Positions 54,227 to 63,744 of a DNA stretch of 64,000 nt are shown here, in pieces. Made by a program: the position numbers and the translations under genes. Where the stretch lies: NCBI RefSeq assembly GCF_014201355.1, contig NZ_JACHEG010000001.1, forward strand, positions 1,488,001-1,552,000, written 5' to 3'. The notes beneath the pieces were generated by a model, which worked only from the letters and a program-made list of their open reading frames with translations, was not told where the DNA came from and ran no database searches. How positions within the stretch are numbered: position 1 is the stretch's first letter; each line of letters opens with the position of its first letter. The DNA is from Aliirhizobium wenxiniae. GTDB lineage: Bacteria; Pseudomonadota; Alphaproteobacteria; Rhizobiales; Rhizobiaceae.

Positions 54227-54892
54227 ATGGCCGACGACACCCCGGCACAGCAAGATTCCAAGCTTACCATCACCAAGCGCAAATGGGCTGACGAGGGCAA
54301 ATTCCTCACCGGTCGCCATGCCCGGCCGGAAACCGACCGGCTGCCGCCCGGCCAGCATCTGGTGAAGAACTGGCCGGTGCTCGATCTTGGCCAGCAGCCA
54401 AGCGTTTCGACGGCACAATGGAAACTGGAGGTCCACGGCTTCGTCAACAATCCGGTGACGCTCGACTGGGCCGCATTCCGGGCGCTGCCGCAGACGGACA
54501 TGCTCTCCGACATCCATTGCGTGACCACATGGTCGCGCTACGACAACAACTGGAAAGGCGTCTCCACCCGCGACTTCCTCGATCTCGTCGACCCCATGGA
54601 GCAGGCAACGGCTGTCATGCTGACGAGTTACGACGGTTACACGACTAACCTGCTGCTTTCCGACTTCTCCTCGCCCGACGCGATCATCGTCACCGACTGG
54701 GAAGGCGCGCCGCTAAGCGAGGAACATGGCGGCCCGGTGCGCCTCGTGGTGCCGCATCTCTATTTCTGGAAAAGCGCCAAATGGCTGAAGCGGATCGATT
54801 TCAACGGCATGGATCATGCCGGCTTCTGGGAGAAAAACGGCTATCACATGCGCGGTGATCCGTGGGCGGAAGAGCGGTATTCGGAGGATTGA
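54227..54892 (+). CDS. Molybdopterin-dependent oxidoreductase (sulfite oxidase fold, YedY-like)
   Basis: The 221-residue protein has the sulfite-oxidase family pattern: LEVHGFVNNPVTLDWAAFRALPQ, then DIHCVTTWSRYDNNWKGVSTRDFLDLV with the molybdenum-binding cysteine, and GGPVRLVVPHLYFWKSAKWLKRIDF. No signal peptide is visible, so it is probably cytoplasmic, unlike MsrP. I take the ATG at 54227 with GGGAGA upstream. The partner electron carrier is not in the window. Confidence 0.87.
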   Translation: MADDTPAQQDSKLTITKRKWADEGKFLTGRHARPETDRLPPGQHLVKNWPVLDLGQQPSVSTAQWKLEVHGFVNNPVTLDWAAFRALPQTDMLSDIHCVTTWSRYDNNWKGVSTRDFLDLVDPMEQATAVMLTSYDGYTTNLLLSDFSSPDAIIVTDWEGAPLSEEHGGPVRLVVPHLYFWKSAKWLKRIDFNGMDHAGFWEKNGYHMRGDPWAEERYSED

Positions 54893-55014
54893 AAGCCGGT
54901 CGCGTTATGGCATCAGAGGACGCGGTCGCGACGTCTCAGCAGATTGCACTTTTCACGAGAGCCATTACAGATCAACAGCAGAACTAATTCAGTCTATTTT
55001 CCAGAAAGCTATTT

Positions 55015-55311
55015 ATGCGCCTGATTGCGGTTTTCCTTCTGGGCCTGTGTGTCGCGGGCTGCAGCCCCGTGACCAAACGTATAGGAACTGTGCTGGTTAG
55101 AACCGACGCAAATGGCAAAATGGCGTCCGTTTCCATGCGAGATTCAACGGGCAATCCCAAAGCCGATGCACGGTACATGCAGTATGCGCGAACGACATTT
55201 CCTTCTCGGATGCCTAATGCCAAACCCAATACGGGATACACCTATCCAGTCCACGGAGACCCCAGCGTCACTTCGGGAAATATCATCGCCTGGCGCCAGC
55301 TAGGAAGATGA
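55015..55311 (+). CDS. Small lipoprotein, possibly TonB_C-like (98 aa)
   Basis: A lipoprotein signal peptide with lipobox LCVAGC (Cys20) is followed by about 75 residues. VLVRTDANGKMASVSMRDSTGNPKADARYMQYARTTF resembles the beta-alpha core of TonB C-terminal domains, but the match is short. No ribosome site is obvious before the ATG. Monocistronic and of unknown function. Confidence 0.6.
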   Translation: MRLIAVFLLGLCVAGCSPVTKRIGTVLVRTDANGKMASVSMRDSTGNPKADARYMQYARTTFPSRMPNAKPNTGYTYPVHGDPSVTSGNIIAWRQLGR

Positions 55312-55526
55312 CAACCGTGGAAATCTGTCTTGTCATCCACGGACTGGTTTCTCCGGCTCAAGTCGCTGGAACAATCCCCTATTTCCTTGTCGCTCGGCAT
55401 ACTGCATTTCACGCATGACATTCACCCCGCTTCCGGTTTAAAACGAAGAGGACTTCCAATTCGGAGGCTCCTCCATTCAAACCAGTGACTTGATGCCCAA
55501 GCGTCAGGTGACGATCGCGCAGGAGC

Positions 55527-56126
55527 ATGATTTTGGCCTCGGCCACGCCGGAAAATGCAGATCAGAAGACGCCGAAACTGCGGGCGGACGCACGCCGCAA
55601 CCGCGACAAGCTGATTGAAATCGCCGCCCAGGCCTTTGCCGACAATGGCGTAGAGACCTCGCTGGAAGATATCGCCCGCAAGGCCGGTGTCGGCATAGGC
55701 ACGCTTTACAGGCATTTTCCGACACGCGAACATTTGGTCGAGGTCGTTTATCGGCGTGAGCTGCAAAATCTGGCGGATGCGGCCGACGAACTGTCGCGCA
55801 CCGAAGCCGCCGACATCGCGCTCGAACAATGGATGCGCCGCTTTGTCAACTACATGGCGACCAAGCGCGGCATGGCAAGCAGCCTGAAGATCATCGCCAG
55901 CTCCAACTCCACCATGTTCGCCGAAGGGTTCGGGCGTATCCGTTCCTCCTTCGACAAGCTTTTGACGACAGCGCAGGAAAAGAACCTCATTCGCAAGGAT
56001 ATCGGCCAGTCGGACCTGATGCACGCGATGTCCAGCATCTACTCTATCCCCGACACGCCCGAATGGCGCGACAGCGCCAATCGCCTGATCGGCCTCCTGA
56101 TGGACGGATTGCGCGTTCAGCGCTGA
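55527..56126 (+). CDS. TetR-family regulator
   Basis: The N-terminal HTH (RRNRDKLIEIAAQAFADNGVETSLEDIARKAGVGIGTLYRHFPTREHLVEVVY) is typical of AcrR/TetR repressors; the C-terminal domain (KRGMASSLKIIASSNSTMFAEGFGRIRSSFDKLL) matches the SbtR-like group. The 199-residue length is normal. The gene is isolated, with its own terminator, and does not obviously control the convergent exo operon. Confidence 0.88.
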   Translation: MILASATPENADQKTPKLRADARRNRDKLIEIAAQAFADNGVETSLEDIARKAGVGIGTLYRHFPTREHLVEVVYRRELQNLADAADELSRTEAADIALEQWMRRFVNYMATKRGMASSLKIIASSNSTMFAEGFGRIRSSFDKLLTTAQEKNLIRKDIGQSDLMHAMSSIYSIPDTPEWRDSANRLIGLLMDGLRVQR

Positions 56127-56147
56127 ACCATAATCGAGATACAAAAA

Positions 56148-56176
56148 CGGCCCGGAAAACCGGGCCGCTTTTCTTT
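56148..56176. terminator. Two-way terminator between tetR and exoP
   Basis: A perfect 8-bp stem (56148-56155 with 56160-56167) with an AAAA loop has T-rich tails on both strands, so it can end both convergent genes. Confidence 0.8.
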
Positions 56177-56195
56177 GATGGAGATCGTCGCGCCG

Positions 56196-58541
56196 TTATT
56201 CGGCAGCGACTTCCTTGTAGTCCCGGTAATAGGACAGGTAGTTGCTGCGCAGACGCTCCGGCGCACCCGGATCGGCATATTTGTGCAGTTCGGAAAGATC
56301 CGTCTTGTTGAGGATGACACCGATCGTCTTTGCGGCGATCTGCGGTTCCGACTGCAGCACGCTCTGAACCGCCTTGGCCGGTGTCGCGCCCCATTCGGTG
56401 ACGAACACGAAGGCATCCGCATAAGGCTCGAACGCCTTGGCATCAATGACCGGGATAAGTGGCGCAAGGTCGACGACGATGACGTCGAACGTATCCTTGA
56501 TGCTTTCCAGGAACTGGCTCATGCCGCTGGAAGCCAGAAGCTCGCTCGTATGGGTCACCTGACGGCCGCGCGTCGTCATCGGCAGGATGGTGAGGCGCGA
56601 ACGGCGGTCGACACGGGCAACGCTGGTCCAGGACGTCTTGTTAAGGATGACGTCGACGAGACCGACTTCCGGCTCGCTTGCCAGCATCTTCGAAAGACCC
56701 GGATTGCGAAGGTCGGCGTCGATAACCAGTGTGCGTGCGCCGCTTGATGCGATCAGACCGGCAAAATTTGCCGCAACCGTCGACTTGCCCTCGCCCGGCA
56801 GGCAGGAAACGACACCAATGACGGCGCATTTCTTGCCCTGAAGCACGATATCGCAGGCAAGTTTGGTATTGCGCAGCGTTTCGGCAAACTGCGAACGCGG
56901 AGCCTCGACCGCAACACGCATCATGCGGCGGAAGGAGATCGGATCGCCAACCGGCTGGTTGGCGGCTTCGCCCTGTTCCGGCACGGCACTCGGCTTCGGC
57001 GCGTCTTCACGCGCGGCACCGGCAATGCGCGGCAGGTAGCCGAGGAAGCGCATGCCGAGCTTCTGCTGCACGTCTTCGCCGGTGCGGAAGAAGCGTTCAC
57101 GCAGTTCCAGAACGGCGGCGGCGGCACAGCCGATCAAAAGACCGAGAATGACCGACAGCGCTATGGTCAGCGTCTTGCGCGGGCTGGACGGCGATACCGG
57201 CACACCGGCATCGGAAATCACGCGCGCCTTGGCGATCGGCAGCGACTGCTGTTGCGAGGCCTGTTCGAAACGCTGCAGGTAGGACTCGTAAAGCGTTCTG
57301 AGGGCCGAAGCTTTCTGTTCCAGCTCCTGCAGCTGAACCATGTTCACATTGGCATCGGAATTGTTGCCTGCGACGCGCTGGATATTTTCCCGCATCGATT
57401 CCACGCGCGACTGCGACACGTCCAGCTCGTTCTTGAAGCTGCCCGTCAGCTGCTGCAATTCGCGGAACATCTGGTTGGTCACGTCCTGCTTCTCGGCCTT
57501 CATCGCAATAGCCTGCGGATGATCGGCGCCGAACTGCTGGATGATCGCCTGTTCGCGATCGTTGATGCCGATATAGCGCTTGCGCAGATCCTGCATCACC
57601 GTGTTGTCGGTGTCGCGATTGGAGACGACCGCATTGTGCACGGCCGCTTCCGGCCCCTTGTCGATGATTGCCTTGTACTGGTTGTAGCGGGCGGCGGCGG
57701 TTGCCGCATCGGCCTGAGCCACGATCAACTGGCTGTTCAAATCGGAGAGCTGCTGCGCCGACAGAAGTTCGCCGCGCGGGGAAATCAGCCCCTTGTCGCG
57801 CTTGAACTGTTCGACAGCGAGCGACGCCTGCTGCGAGCGGGTATTCAGATCGTTCAACCGCTCCTGCAGCCAGATGCTGGCCCGCTCAGTGGCGTCGAAA
57901 TTGGCGTTGAGCTGCTCCGTTAGATAGGATTCTGCATAGGTCTTGGTAATCTGCGCCGAGAGCATCTTGTCCGGTGAGCGCACCGAAACGGCGATGACCG
58001 AGCTGCGCCCGACACGTTCGACGGTCAACCATTGCTGGATGATCGCGGCTGCTTTTTCACGACGACCTGCTGCGATCTGCTCTTCGGTCAAAGCGGGCGT
58101 ATCGGCGGAAAAAATCGATGTGACACCGCGCAGCATGCCCTTCACAAGATCGACAGGCGACTTTGGCGGGTCGACGATCAGGGCATTCTGGTCGAGCTTC
58201 GCCTTGCCGACGACGCTGAGTGCCAGTTCCTTGGACTTCAGGATTTCCACGGCACTGGACATGCGGTTGTCGAGCATCTGCGCCGACTGATTGTCCGACG
58301 CGTTTTCTTCCGCGTAACGGGAAAGATTGTCGTCCATGAGAATGTTCGTCATCGACGTATACATCGGCTGGGCAAAGACCAGATAAAGCCCGGCCAGAAC
58401 GACCATTGCAGCAACGCAGGCACCGATCACACCCAACCGGCGCATGGCCGCAGACCACAGCTTGTCGAGGTCGATGAACGTGTCGTGGTCTTTTGGTTCT
58501 GGGGGAAACATCGTCATCGGTCGAAAGTTTGCCTGATCCAT
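56196..58541 (-). CDS. exoP: Succinoglycan chain-length/export protein (Wzz domain plus BY-kinase)
   Basis: This 781-residue inner-membrane protein controls polymerisation and export of exopolysaccharide. The N-terminus is a Wzz domain with a first helix (GVIGACVAAMVVLAGLYLVF) and a second after a long periplasmic coiled-coil region (KTLTIALSVILGLLIGCAAAAVLEL). The cytoplasmic tyrosine autokinase has Walker A LPGEGKST (581-588), Walker A' VIDADLRNPG and DVIVVDLA (686-693). Five tyrosines cluster near the C-terminus (755, 768, 771, 772, 775). It is the last gene of the exo operon. Confidence 0.95.
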   Translation of the reverse strand: MDQANFRPMTMFPPEPKDHDTFIDLDKLWSAAMRRLGVIGACVAAMVVLAGLYLVFAQPMYTSMTNILMDDNLSRYAEENASDNQSAQMLDNRMSSAVEILKSKELALSVVGKAKLDQNALIVDPPKSPVDLVKGMLRGVTSIFSADTPALTEEQIAAGRREKAAAIIQQWLTVERVGRSSVIAVSVRSPDKMLSAQITKTYAESYLTEQLNANFDATERASIWLQERLNDLNTRSQQASLAVEQFKRDKGLISPRGELLSAQQLSDLNSQLIVAQADAATAAARYNQYKAIIDKGPEAAVHNAVVSNRDTDNTVMQDLRKRYIGINDREQAIIQQFGADHPQAIAMKAEKQDVTNQMFRELQQLTGSFKNELDVSQSRVESMRENIQRVAGNNSDANVNMVQLQELEQKASALRTLYESYLQRFEQASQQQSLPIAKARVISDAGVPVSPSSPRKTLTIALSVILGLLIGCAAAAVLELRERFFRTGEDVQQKLGMRFLGYLPRIAGAAREDAPKPSAVPEQGEAANQPVGDPISFRRMMRVAVEAPRSQFAETLRNTKLACDIVLQGKKCAVIGVVSCLPGEGKSTVAANFAGLIASSGARTLVIDADLRNPGLSKMLASEPEVGLVDVILNKTSWTSVARVDRRSRLTILPMTTRGRQVTHTSELLASSGMSQFLESIKDTFDVIVVDLAPLIPVIDAKAFEPYADAFVFVTEWGATPAKAVQSVLQSEPQIAAKTIGVILNKTDLSELHKYADPGAPERLRSNYLSYYRDYKEVAAE

Positions 58542-58571
58542 TGTGTCATCCGCTCTGGGGAAAATAGTGCA

Positions 58572-58596
58572 GGAAAGGCGAATGTCTCGCCTTTCC
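58572..58596 (-). terminator. Hairpin between exoN and exoP
   Basis: A perfect 10-bp stem (58572-58581 with 58587-58596) with a 5-nt loop lies in the 70-bp exoN-exoP gap. The T-tract on the minus strand is weak, so partial termination or mRNA processing is more likely than full termination. Confidence 0.5.
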
Positions 58597-58611
58597 CGTA
58601 ATCATTATGCG

Positions 58612-59517
58612 TCAAGCCGCGCGCACCTTGGTCGCGTGCGCATCGAGCAGTTCCTGGATCGTCACCGCCAGATCGCCGCTCATGTCCGCACGCATCATCG
58701 CAAAGGCGACGTTTGCCTCGATGAAGCCACGCTTGGATCCGCAGTCGAATGTACGTCCCTGGTAAGGATGTGCATGGAACGGCTGAACCTTCAACAGTTT
58801 CTGCATGCTGTCGGTCAGCTGGATCTCGTTTCCGGCGCCACGCTCCTGGCTTTCGAGAAGCTCGAAGATCTGCGGCTGCAGAATATAACGACCATTGAGG
58901 TAATAGTTCGACGGAGCATCGGCCGGCTTCGGCTTTTCCACCATTCCGGTGACCTGGAAACCGTGGCGAACATCCTGGCCGATGGCGACCACGCCATAGC
59001 TCGACGTCTCTTCCGGCGCGCACTGCTCCACCGCAAACACGTTACCGCCAACTTCTTCGTAAAGGTCCATCAGGCCGGACATGCAGCCGCGGGCGCCATA
59101 GGAAACCATGTCGGGCAGAAGCAGCGCGAACGGCTCGTCGCCGACCAGCTCACGGGCGCACCAGACCGCGTGGCCGAGACCGAGCGGGACCTGCTGGCGC
59201 GTATAGCTGACAGTACCCGCGAGCGGCAGCATCTTTTCCAACTGCGCGACCTGCACGGTCTTGCCTGAGCGGGTGAGGCTGGCGATCAGTTCGGGATTGC
59301 TGTCGAAATAGTCTTCAATGGCAGTCTTGTTACGGCTGGTGACGAAAATGATGTTTTCGATGCCTGCCTGCATGGCTTCATCAACGGCATATTGCACGAC
59401 CGGACGATCGACGATCGTCAGCATTTCCTTCGGCATGGCCTTTGTCGCGGGCAGGAAGCGGGTTCCGTTGCCTGCGACAGGGATAACTGCCTTACGAACT
59501 GGTCTTTTCAGGTTCAT
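58612..59517 (-). CDS. exoN: UTP-glucose-1-phosphate uridylyltransferase
   Basis: The enzyme makes UDP-glucose, the main precursor of succinoglycan. [25 protein letters not shown] is the nucleotide-binding signature, with [25 protein letters not shown] and [13 protein letters not shown] as further GalU motifs. I choose the ATG at 59517 ([13 protein letters not shown]), with AAAGGA upstream, over an ATG nine codons earlier. It lies between exoO and exoP as in S. meliloti. Confidence 0.94.
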   Translation of the reverse strand: MNLKRPVRKAVIPVAGNGTRFLPATKAMPKEMLTIVDRPVVQYAVDEAMQAGIENIIFVTSRNKTAIEDYFDSNPELIASLTRSGKTVQVAQLEKMLPLAGTVSYTRQQVPLGLGHAVWCARELVGDEPFALLLPDMVSYGARGCMSGLMDLYEEVGGNVFAVEQCAPEETSSYGVVAIGQDVRHGFQVTGMVEKPKPADAPSNYYLNGRYILQPQIFELLESQERGAGNEIQLTDSMQKLLKVQPFHAHPYQGRTFDCGSKRGFIEANVAFAMMRADMSGDLAVTIQELLDAHATKVRAA

Positions 59518-59561
59518 TCCTAGTCCTTTCCAGGGGGCATACACACCCGATTGATCGGATT

Positions 59562-60512
59562 TCAGTTGACACCGGCCGCCTTGGCGAACCGGCGCATGCG
59601 AACAGCGATAGGCATCCGGAAGTGTTTTAACGCTCCCGGGGCTTTCAACGCGGTTTTGAGGAACCCACTGAGCGACTTGGCCTTGACCTCGTCGACGAGG
59701 GTGAGAAACGAGCGGGCTTCGATGATGCTGCGCGTGCGACGACGCTGTGCGGCCATTTCGGCCGGACCCAGCGAAAAGCGCGCCATGAAACGGCTGTCGC
59801 CCTCCAGCATGTCATCGAGATGCTTCTGCTTGAGCACACGGGAGATCGATCCCTGCAGCAGATAATAGACATAGCCCGGATTGGGATCGGTGGCGCAGCG
59901 CCCCCCGGCTGCCAGAACAGAGGCGAACAGGATATAGTCTTCCCCGATCCTCAAGCCCTCATCGAAGTTGAGATCGTGCTCCAGAAGAAAGGCCCGGTCG
60001 AAGATCGGTTTCATGTAACCGTAATTGAACGTGGTCTTGAAGATCAGGTTGGAATCGATGAATTCCGCAAGGGTGATCTCCCGCTTCTGTTCCAGATGCC
60101 GCCTGTCGAACATGGTCTTTGCAGCGCCACCTTCCAGACCGACGACATCGACATTGTCCACCACCATCTGCGCATCGAGCGTCCTTGCCCGCTGCAGCAT
60201 GGAAAGCGAACGTTCCGGATAGACGGCATCGTCGGAATCGAGCGTCGCGACGAAGCGGCCGGTCGCGGCAGCGATACCGGTATTGCGCGCCCTGCCAGGC
60301 CCGCCATTCTGCGGCTGGCGGATCAGCCGCACGCGAGGATCGGCATAGCTTTCGGCAAGCGCCGCCGTTCCGTCCGTCGAACAGTCGTCGACGACGATGA
60401 CCTCGACGGTGACGCCAAGCTGCGCCAGAGCGCTGTCGATTGCACGCGCGAGCGTCTCTTCCGCATTATAGGCGGCAATGATGAAGCTGATATCGGGTAT
60501 CCCGCTATCCAT
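59562..60512 (-). CDS. exoO: Succinoglycan glycosyltransferase ExoO
   Basis: A family 2 glycosyltransferase with the GT-A start [25 protein letters not shown], the diphosphonucleotide motif [17 protein letters not shown] and the metal site [13 protein letters not shown]. Homology by position and order identifies it as ExoO, which adds a glucose late in the octasaccharide repeat. The ATG at 60512 has GGAGGC nine bases upstream and sits just after the exoM stop, so I prefer it to the GTG two codons earlier. Confidence 0.9.
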   Translation of the reverse strand: MDSGIPDISFIIAAYNAEETLARAIDSALAQLGVTVEVIVVDDCSTDGTAALAESYADPRVRLIRQPQNGGPGRARNTGIAAATGRFVATLDSDDAVYPERSLSMLQRARTLDAQMVVDNVDVVGLEGGAAKTMFDRRHLEQKREITLAEFIDSNLIFKTTFNYGYMKPIFDRAFLLEHDLNFDEGLRIGEDYILFASVLAAGGRCATDPNPGYVYYLLQGSISRVLKQKHLDDMLEGDSRFMARFSLGPAEMAAQRRRTRSIIEARSFLTLVDEVKAKSLSGFLKTALKAPGALKHFRMPIAVRMRRFAKAAGVN

Positions 60513-60514
60513 GT

Positions 60515-61444
60515 TCACGCAGCCTCCGGGGCGCCGTATTGGCGGATTTCACGAACGCCGAGCATGCCCATTACGGCGCCGACATGCAGCGCGCCACGCA
60601 GCGCATAACGGTTGCGCTTAACCGGCATAAGCGTGAAGGCAGCGGCGATCGCACCACAATAACCGGCCTTTGTGGCAGCGATGAGAGCCTTGGGAAAACG
60701 CTTCATACCACCGCTCTTTGCCGCAACGATCCGGCCATGGGTCTGGCCGGAACGGAAACGACGTTTGGCAAGCCACAGGAAGCTGGCGCGACTTGCCGGC
60801 ACCGGCTCCAGCACCAAGGCATCCTCGGCAAATTCGATCCGCCCACCGCTTTCCGTCAGCTGCGAGAAGAAATGCGTGTCTTCACCACCGCTCTGGCCGA
60901 GCGCCAGCGCAAAACGGCGCCCAGTGATAAGCGGCGAGCGCATGTCGAGCAGCGTATTGCAGGTGTAACCGGTAATGATCCTGCCATCGACCCAGACCGG
61001 CATGGTGGAGTGGAAATCGCCATTGCGCATCCACGCTGCACTGTCGTCGCCATAAAGCGCGCGTACTGGGCCGAGCACGGCTTCCGCACCCGTCTGGCGT
61101 GCCTTTTCATAAAGAGCGGCCAGCCATTCCGGCGTCGCGGTCTCGTCGTCGTCGATGAAGGCGAGGAAATCCGCATCGGCAGACGTGAGACAGGCATTGC
61201 GGGCGATCGAGATATTCGACTTGGGGCAATGGACATAGAGGATCGGGAACGGAGACTGCGCGCGAATGCTCTCCACCAGATCGCTCGCACTGGGAACCGC
61301 ATCATTGTCCGCCACGATCAGTCGCAATGAAACGCCTGCCGGAACGGTCAGCTTGAACAGCGATTCCAGCGTATCCTTAAGCGCCGGACGCCGATAGGTG
61401 CAGATGCCGATGTCGATTTTTGCCACGGTGAGATCAGCCGTCAT
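60515..61444 (-). CDS. exoM: Succinoglycan glycosyltransferase ExoM
   Basis: A 309-residue family 2 glycosyltransferase beginning MTADLTVAKIDIGICTYRRPALKDTLESL with the DDDE metal motif FLAFIDDDETATPEWL. ExoM in S. meliloti adds the fourth sugar (glucose) to the lipid-linked repeat unit. Its start overlaps the exoA stop by 4 bases (ATGA), so I reject a longer frame to 61624. Assigned by family plus conserved gene order. Confidence 0.9.
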   Translation of the reverse strand: MTADLTVAKIDIGICTYRRPALKDTLESLFKLTVPAGVSLRLIVADNDAVPSASDLVESIRAQSPFPILYVHCPKSNISIARNACLTSADADFLAFIDDDETATPEWLAALYEKARQTGAEAVLGPVRALYGDDSAAWMRNGDFHSTMPVWVDGRIITGYTCNTLLDMRSPLITGRRFALALGQSGGEDTHFFSQLTESGGRIEFAEDALVLEPVPASRASFLWLAKRRFRSGQTHGRIVAAKSGGMKRFPKALIAATKAGYCGAIAAAFTLMPVKRNRYALRGALHVGAVMGMLGVREIRQYGAPEAA

Positions 61445-62469
61445 GCAGCCCTCTTTCGTCGAATGCGAAGCAGTTCCATCCAGAATCCGGCAGACCAGGC
61501 GAGGTGCATGATCATCGCGGGAATGGTGGCGAAGAGTGCGATCATGTTGCGCTGGCCGATTGCCATATAGGCGCCGTAAGCCACGCAGGCGATCATCCAG
61601 ACGGCAACAGGAACGGCCGCCCACCAGTAGAGCAAGGCCAGAACTGCACCGGCAACCACCGGCGCGACCGCAAGCGGAATGGCCTGACGGATCTTCGGAA
61701 TGGCGCGGTGCTTCAAGAGGTTTTTCGCCCTGCCCCGGCCATAGCCGAGATACTGGCGGAAGAGTGCAGAAGCGCTGGAACGCGGGTAATAGGTCATGAA
61801 GGTCTGCCCCGTCATCCAGATGCGGAAACCGGCGCTCCTGAGCCGGAAGTCCAGCTCGGCATCTTCGTTATGGCTGAAGGTCTCATCATAACCGCCGACC
61901 TGGCGATAGGCTGCGATCCGCATCAGCGCATGGTGACCATGATCGACCCATTCGCCACCACCACCGGCGCGGTGCTTGGAGCCGCCATTACCGAGCTTGG
62001 AATTCTGGGCGATCGCGGCCGCCTGCTGGAAGGCGCCAAAGCCGACCGTTTCCATTCCGACCACGACCGAATCCGCCTGATGCAGGACTGCTTCCTCGAT
62101 CAGCGCCTGGCAATAATTGTCCGGATAATCCCCATGCGCGTCGATGCGGATCAGATAGTCGCGACCGTCACCATAGGTCTGGACCGCGAGGTTCATCGCC
62201 GCGCTCTGGATGCGCTTGGGGTTGTCGAGAAGCACCAGATCCGGGATTTCCCCGATCATCCGCCGAACGATATCCGGCGTGCCGTCGCGGCTGCCGCCAT
62301 CGGCAACGACGATCAGCATATCGGTCTCGCCCCGCTGGAGCGAAAATTTGCGCAACAGCGCCTCGATCGTCTTGGCCTCGTTAAGGCATGGGATGACGAG
62401 AAGAACACGCGGATTGGCCGGGATTTCAGAAGTCTGGTTCGACACGTCGGAACCGGAAACGCTACTCAT
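61441..62469 (-). CDS. exoA: Succinoglycan glycosyltransferase ExoA
   Basis: The GT-A domain (RVLLVIPCLNEAKTIEALLRKFS, DMLIVVADGGSRDGTPDIV, YLIRIDAHGDYP) is followed by membrane segments near the C-terminus (AIPLAVAPVVAGAVLALLYWWAAVPVAVWMIACVAYGAYM, ALFATIPAMIMHLAWSAGFWMEL). In S. meliloti ExoA adds the first glucose to the galactose primer. The ATG at 62469 follows GAGGTGG with 9-base spacing; ATGs one and two codons-plus upstream are less well placed. It lies 14 bases after exoL. Confidence 0.9.
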   Translation of the reverse strand: MSSVSGSDVSNQTSEIPANPRVLLVIPCLNEAKTIEALLRKFSLQRGETDMLIVVADGGSRDGTPDIVRRMIGEIPDLVLLDNPKRIQSAAMNLAVQTYGDGRDYLIRIDAHGDYPDNYCQALIEEAVLHQADSVVVGMETVGFGAFQQAAAIAQNSKLGNGGSKHRAGGGGEWVDHGHHALMRIAAYRQVGGYDETFSHNEDAELDFRLRSAGFRIWMTGQTFMTYYPRSSASALFRQYLGYGRGRAKNLLKHRAIPKIRQAIPLAVAPVVAGAVLALLYWWAAVPVAVWMIACVAYGAYMAIGQRNMIALFATIPAMIMHLAWSAGFWMELLRIRRKRAA

Positions 62470-62483
62470 TACCATATTCCACC

Positions 62484-63677
62484 TCACGACTGCATGGTTG
62501 ACGCAGCCTGCATTTCAGCAGGAGAGCGTAAATCGGGTTTTAACGATGCCAGTTTTGCAACCAGCGCCCGGCAATCGGCCGGACCTGTGATCCATTGACC
62601 GCGTTCGACCGAGGTGATCCGGGCGAACTGTTCGGCGTAAATTTCGGGCGTCATCTGAGAGAACAGCGCTTCCAGCGCCTCGGGCGTGGCCTTATCGACC
62701 GTCACGCCGATCTGGCGGTGGGCAAGAAAGCGGCCGGTCTCGGTCGATTTGAGCGCAACCGGCACCGCGCCATAAAGCCCGCCTTCGTAAAGGCGGTTTG
62801 GCAGCAGCCACTCGGAATTCAGGCCTTCCTCGAAGAAGTCGATCGCCCAGTTGAACTGTACCTCGTCATAGATGCGGGCGAGATCCTCCGGGTTCTGGTA
62901 GGAACCGTGGAAGGTGACATGCGGCGCGTCTGCGACGATCCGGTCGAAATCGGCAAATTCGCTATAGGCGGGCCGACCGCGCAGCACGATCTCGACCTTG
63001 CCGTCCATGCGGCGAGCGAAATCTGTCAGGATCGCGAGCGACTTGGCGCAGCGGATTGCCCCGAACCAGCCAATCCGCCAGGGCTCACCGGCCTTTGGCG
63101 CACGTGGCGTCGGCTGAAGCGGCAGGCTGTCCGGGTCGAGCGCGAGAACCTTGTTTTCCAGCAGCAGAACCGGCAGCGAAAGCCCCGAGCGCGGCTGGAA
63201 GAAATTTTCGACAAAGGCGGGCGAGCTGGTGATCAAGAGCTGTGCACGGCGGCCGAAATGGCGCTGGAATGCCCGCACCAGACGCCCTTTCCAGCCTTCA
63301 TCGAGCAGCAGGCGATGGATATCGAGGCATTCGTAGACGATCGGCAGGTTGCGATCGAACAGACGCGCCGCCTGCCCTGCCAGCGCCAGCGTTTCAAGAT
63401 TGCGGGCGATAACCACATCCGGACGGTCGATACCGGCAAGCCGGCTTTTCAGCCCGGCGCTCGCCTTGACGATAGCACCGATCCGCTGCGCAAACTTTCC
63501 ATCGGAGGTCTCGCCCAGCACGATGGTGCGCACGCCCGGCTCACCCTCAAGCAGGTTGCGTCCTCTGGTAAAGCCCGCAACCGTCACGTCTGCTCCCCCG
63601 GCCTTCAGGGTAAGCACACGCCGCCTGATAGCCGCATCGGCCAGATCATGGGCGAGATAGAGAACGTTTATGCTCAA
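62484..63677 (-). CDS. exoL: Succinoglycan glycosyltransferase ExoL
   Basis: The protein is a GT-B-type glycosyltransferase (INVLYLAHDLADAAIRRRVLTLKAGGADVTVAGF, WRIGWFGAIRCAKSLAILTDFARRMDGKVEIVLRGRPAYSEF, and FEEGLNSEWLLPNRLYEGGLYGAVPVAL with the acceptor-side Glu). ExoL adds the third sugar of the repeat unit. I place the start at the TTG at 63677, which has AGGAG ten bases upstream and begins right before the domain; a TTG at 63707 is the longer alternative. Confidence 0.88.
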   Translation of the reverse strand: MSINVLYLAHDLADAAIRRRVLTLKAGGADVTVAGFTRGRNLLEGEPGVRTIVLGETSDGKFAQRIGAIVKASAGLKSRLAGIDRPDVVIARNLETLALAGQAARLFDRNLPIVYECLDIHRLLLDEGWKGRLVRAFQRHFGRRAQLLITSSPAFVENFFQPRSGLSLPVLLLENKVLALDPDSLPLQPTPRAPKAGEPWRIGWFGAIRCAKSLAILTDFARRMDGKVEIVLRGRPAYSEFADFDRIVADAPHVTFHGSYQNPEDLARIYDEVQFNWAIDFFEEGLNSEWLLPNRLYEGGLYGAVPVALKSTETGRFLAHRQIGVTVDKATPEALEALFSQMTPEIYAEQFARITSVERGQWITGPADCRALVAKLASLKPDLRSPAEMQAASTMQS

Positions 63678-63744
63678 ACGGGCATGCTCCTGTGCTGAAA
63701 AACTCAACGCAATATGACAAGCGAAGAAATGGCTGCGGTCAGGC

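Noticed and set aside
61445..61624. N-terminal extension of ExoM
   Set aside because: It would overlap exoA by 180 bases and its residues are typical of a mirror frame; the ATGA overlap at 61441-61444 marks the true start.
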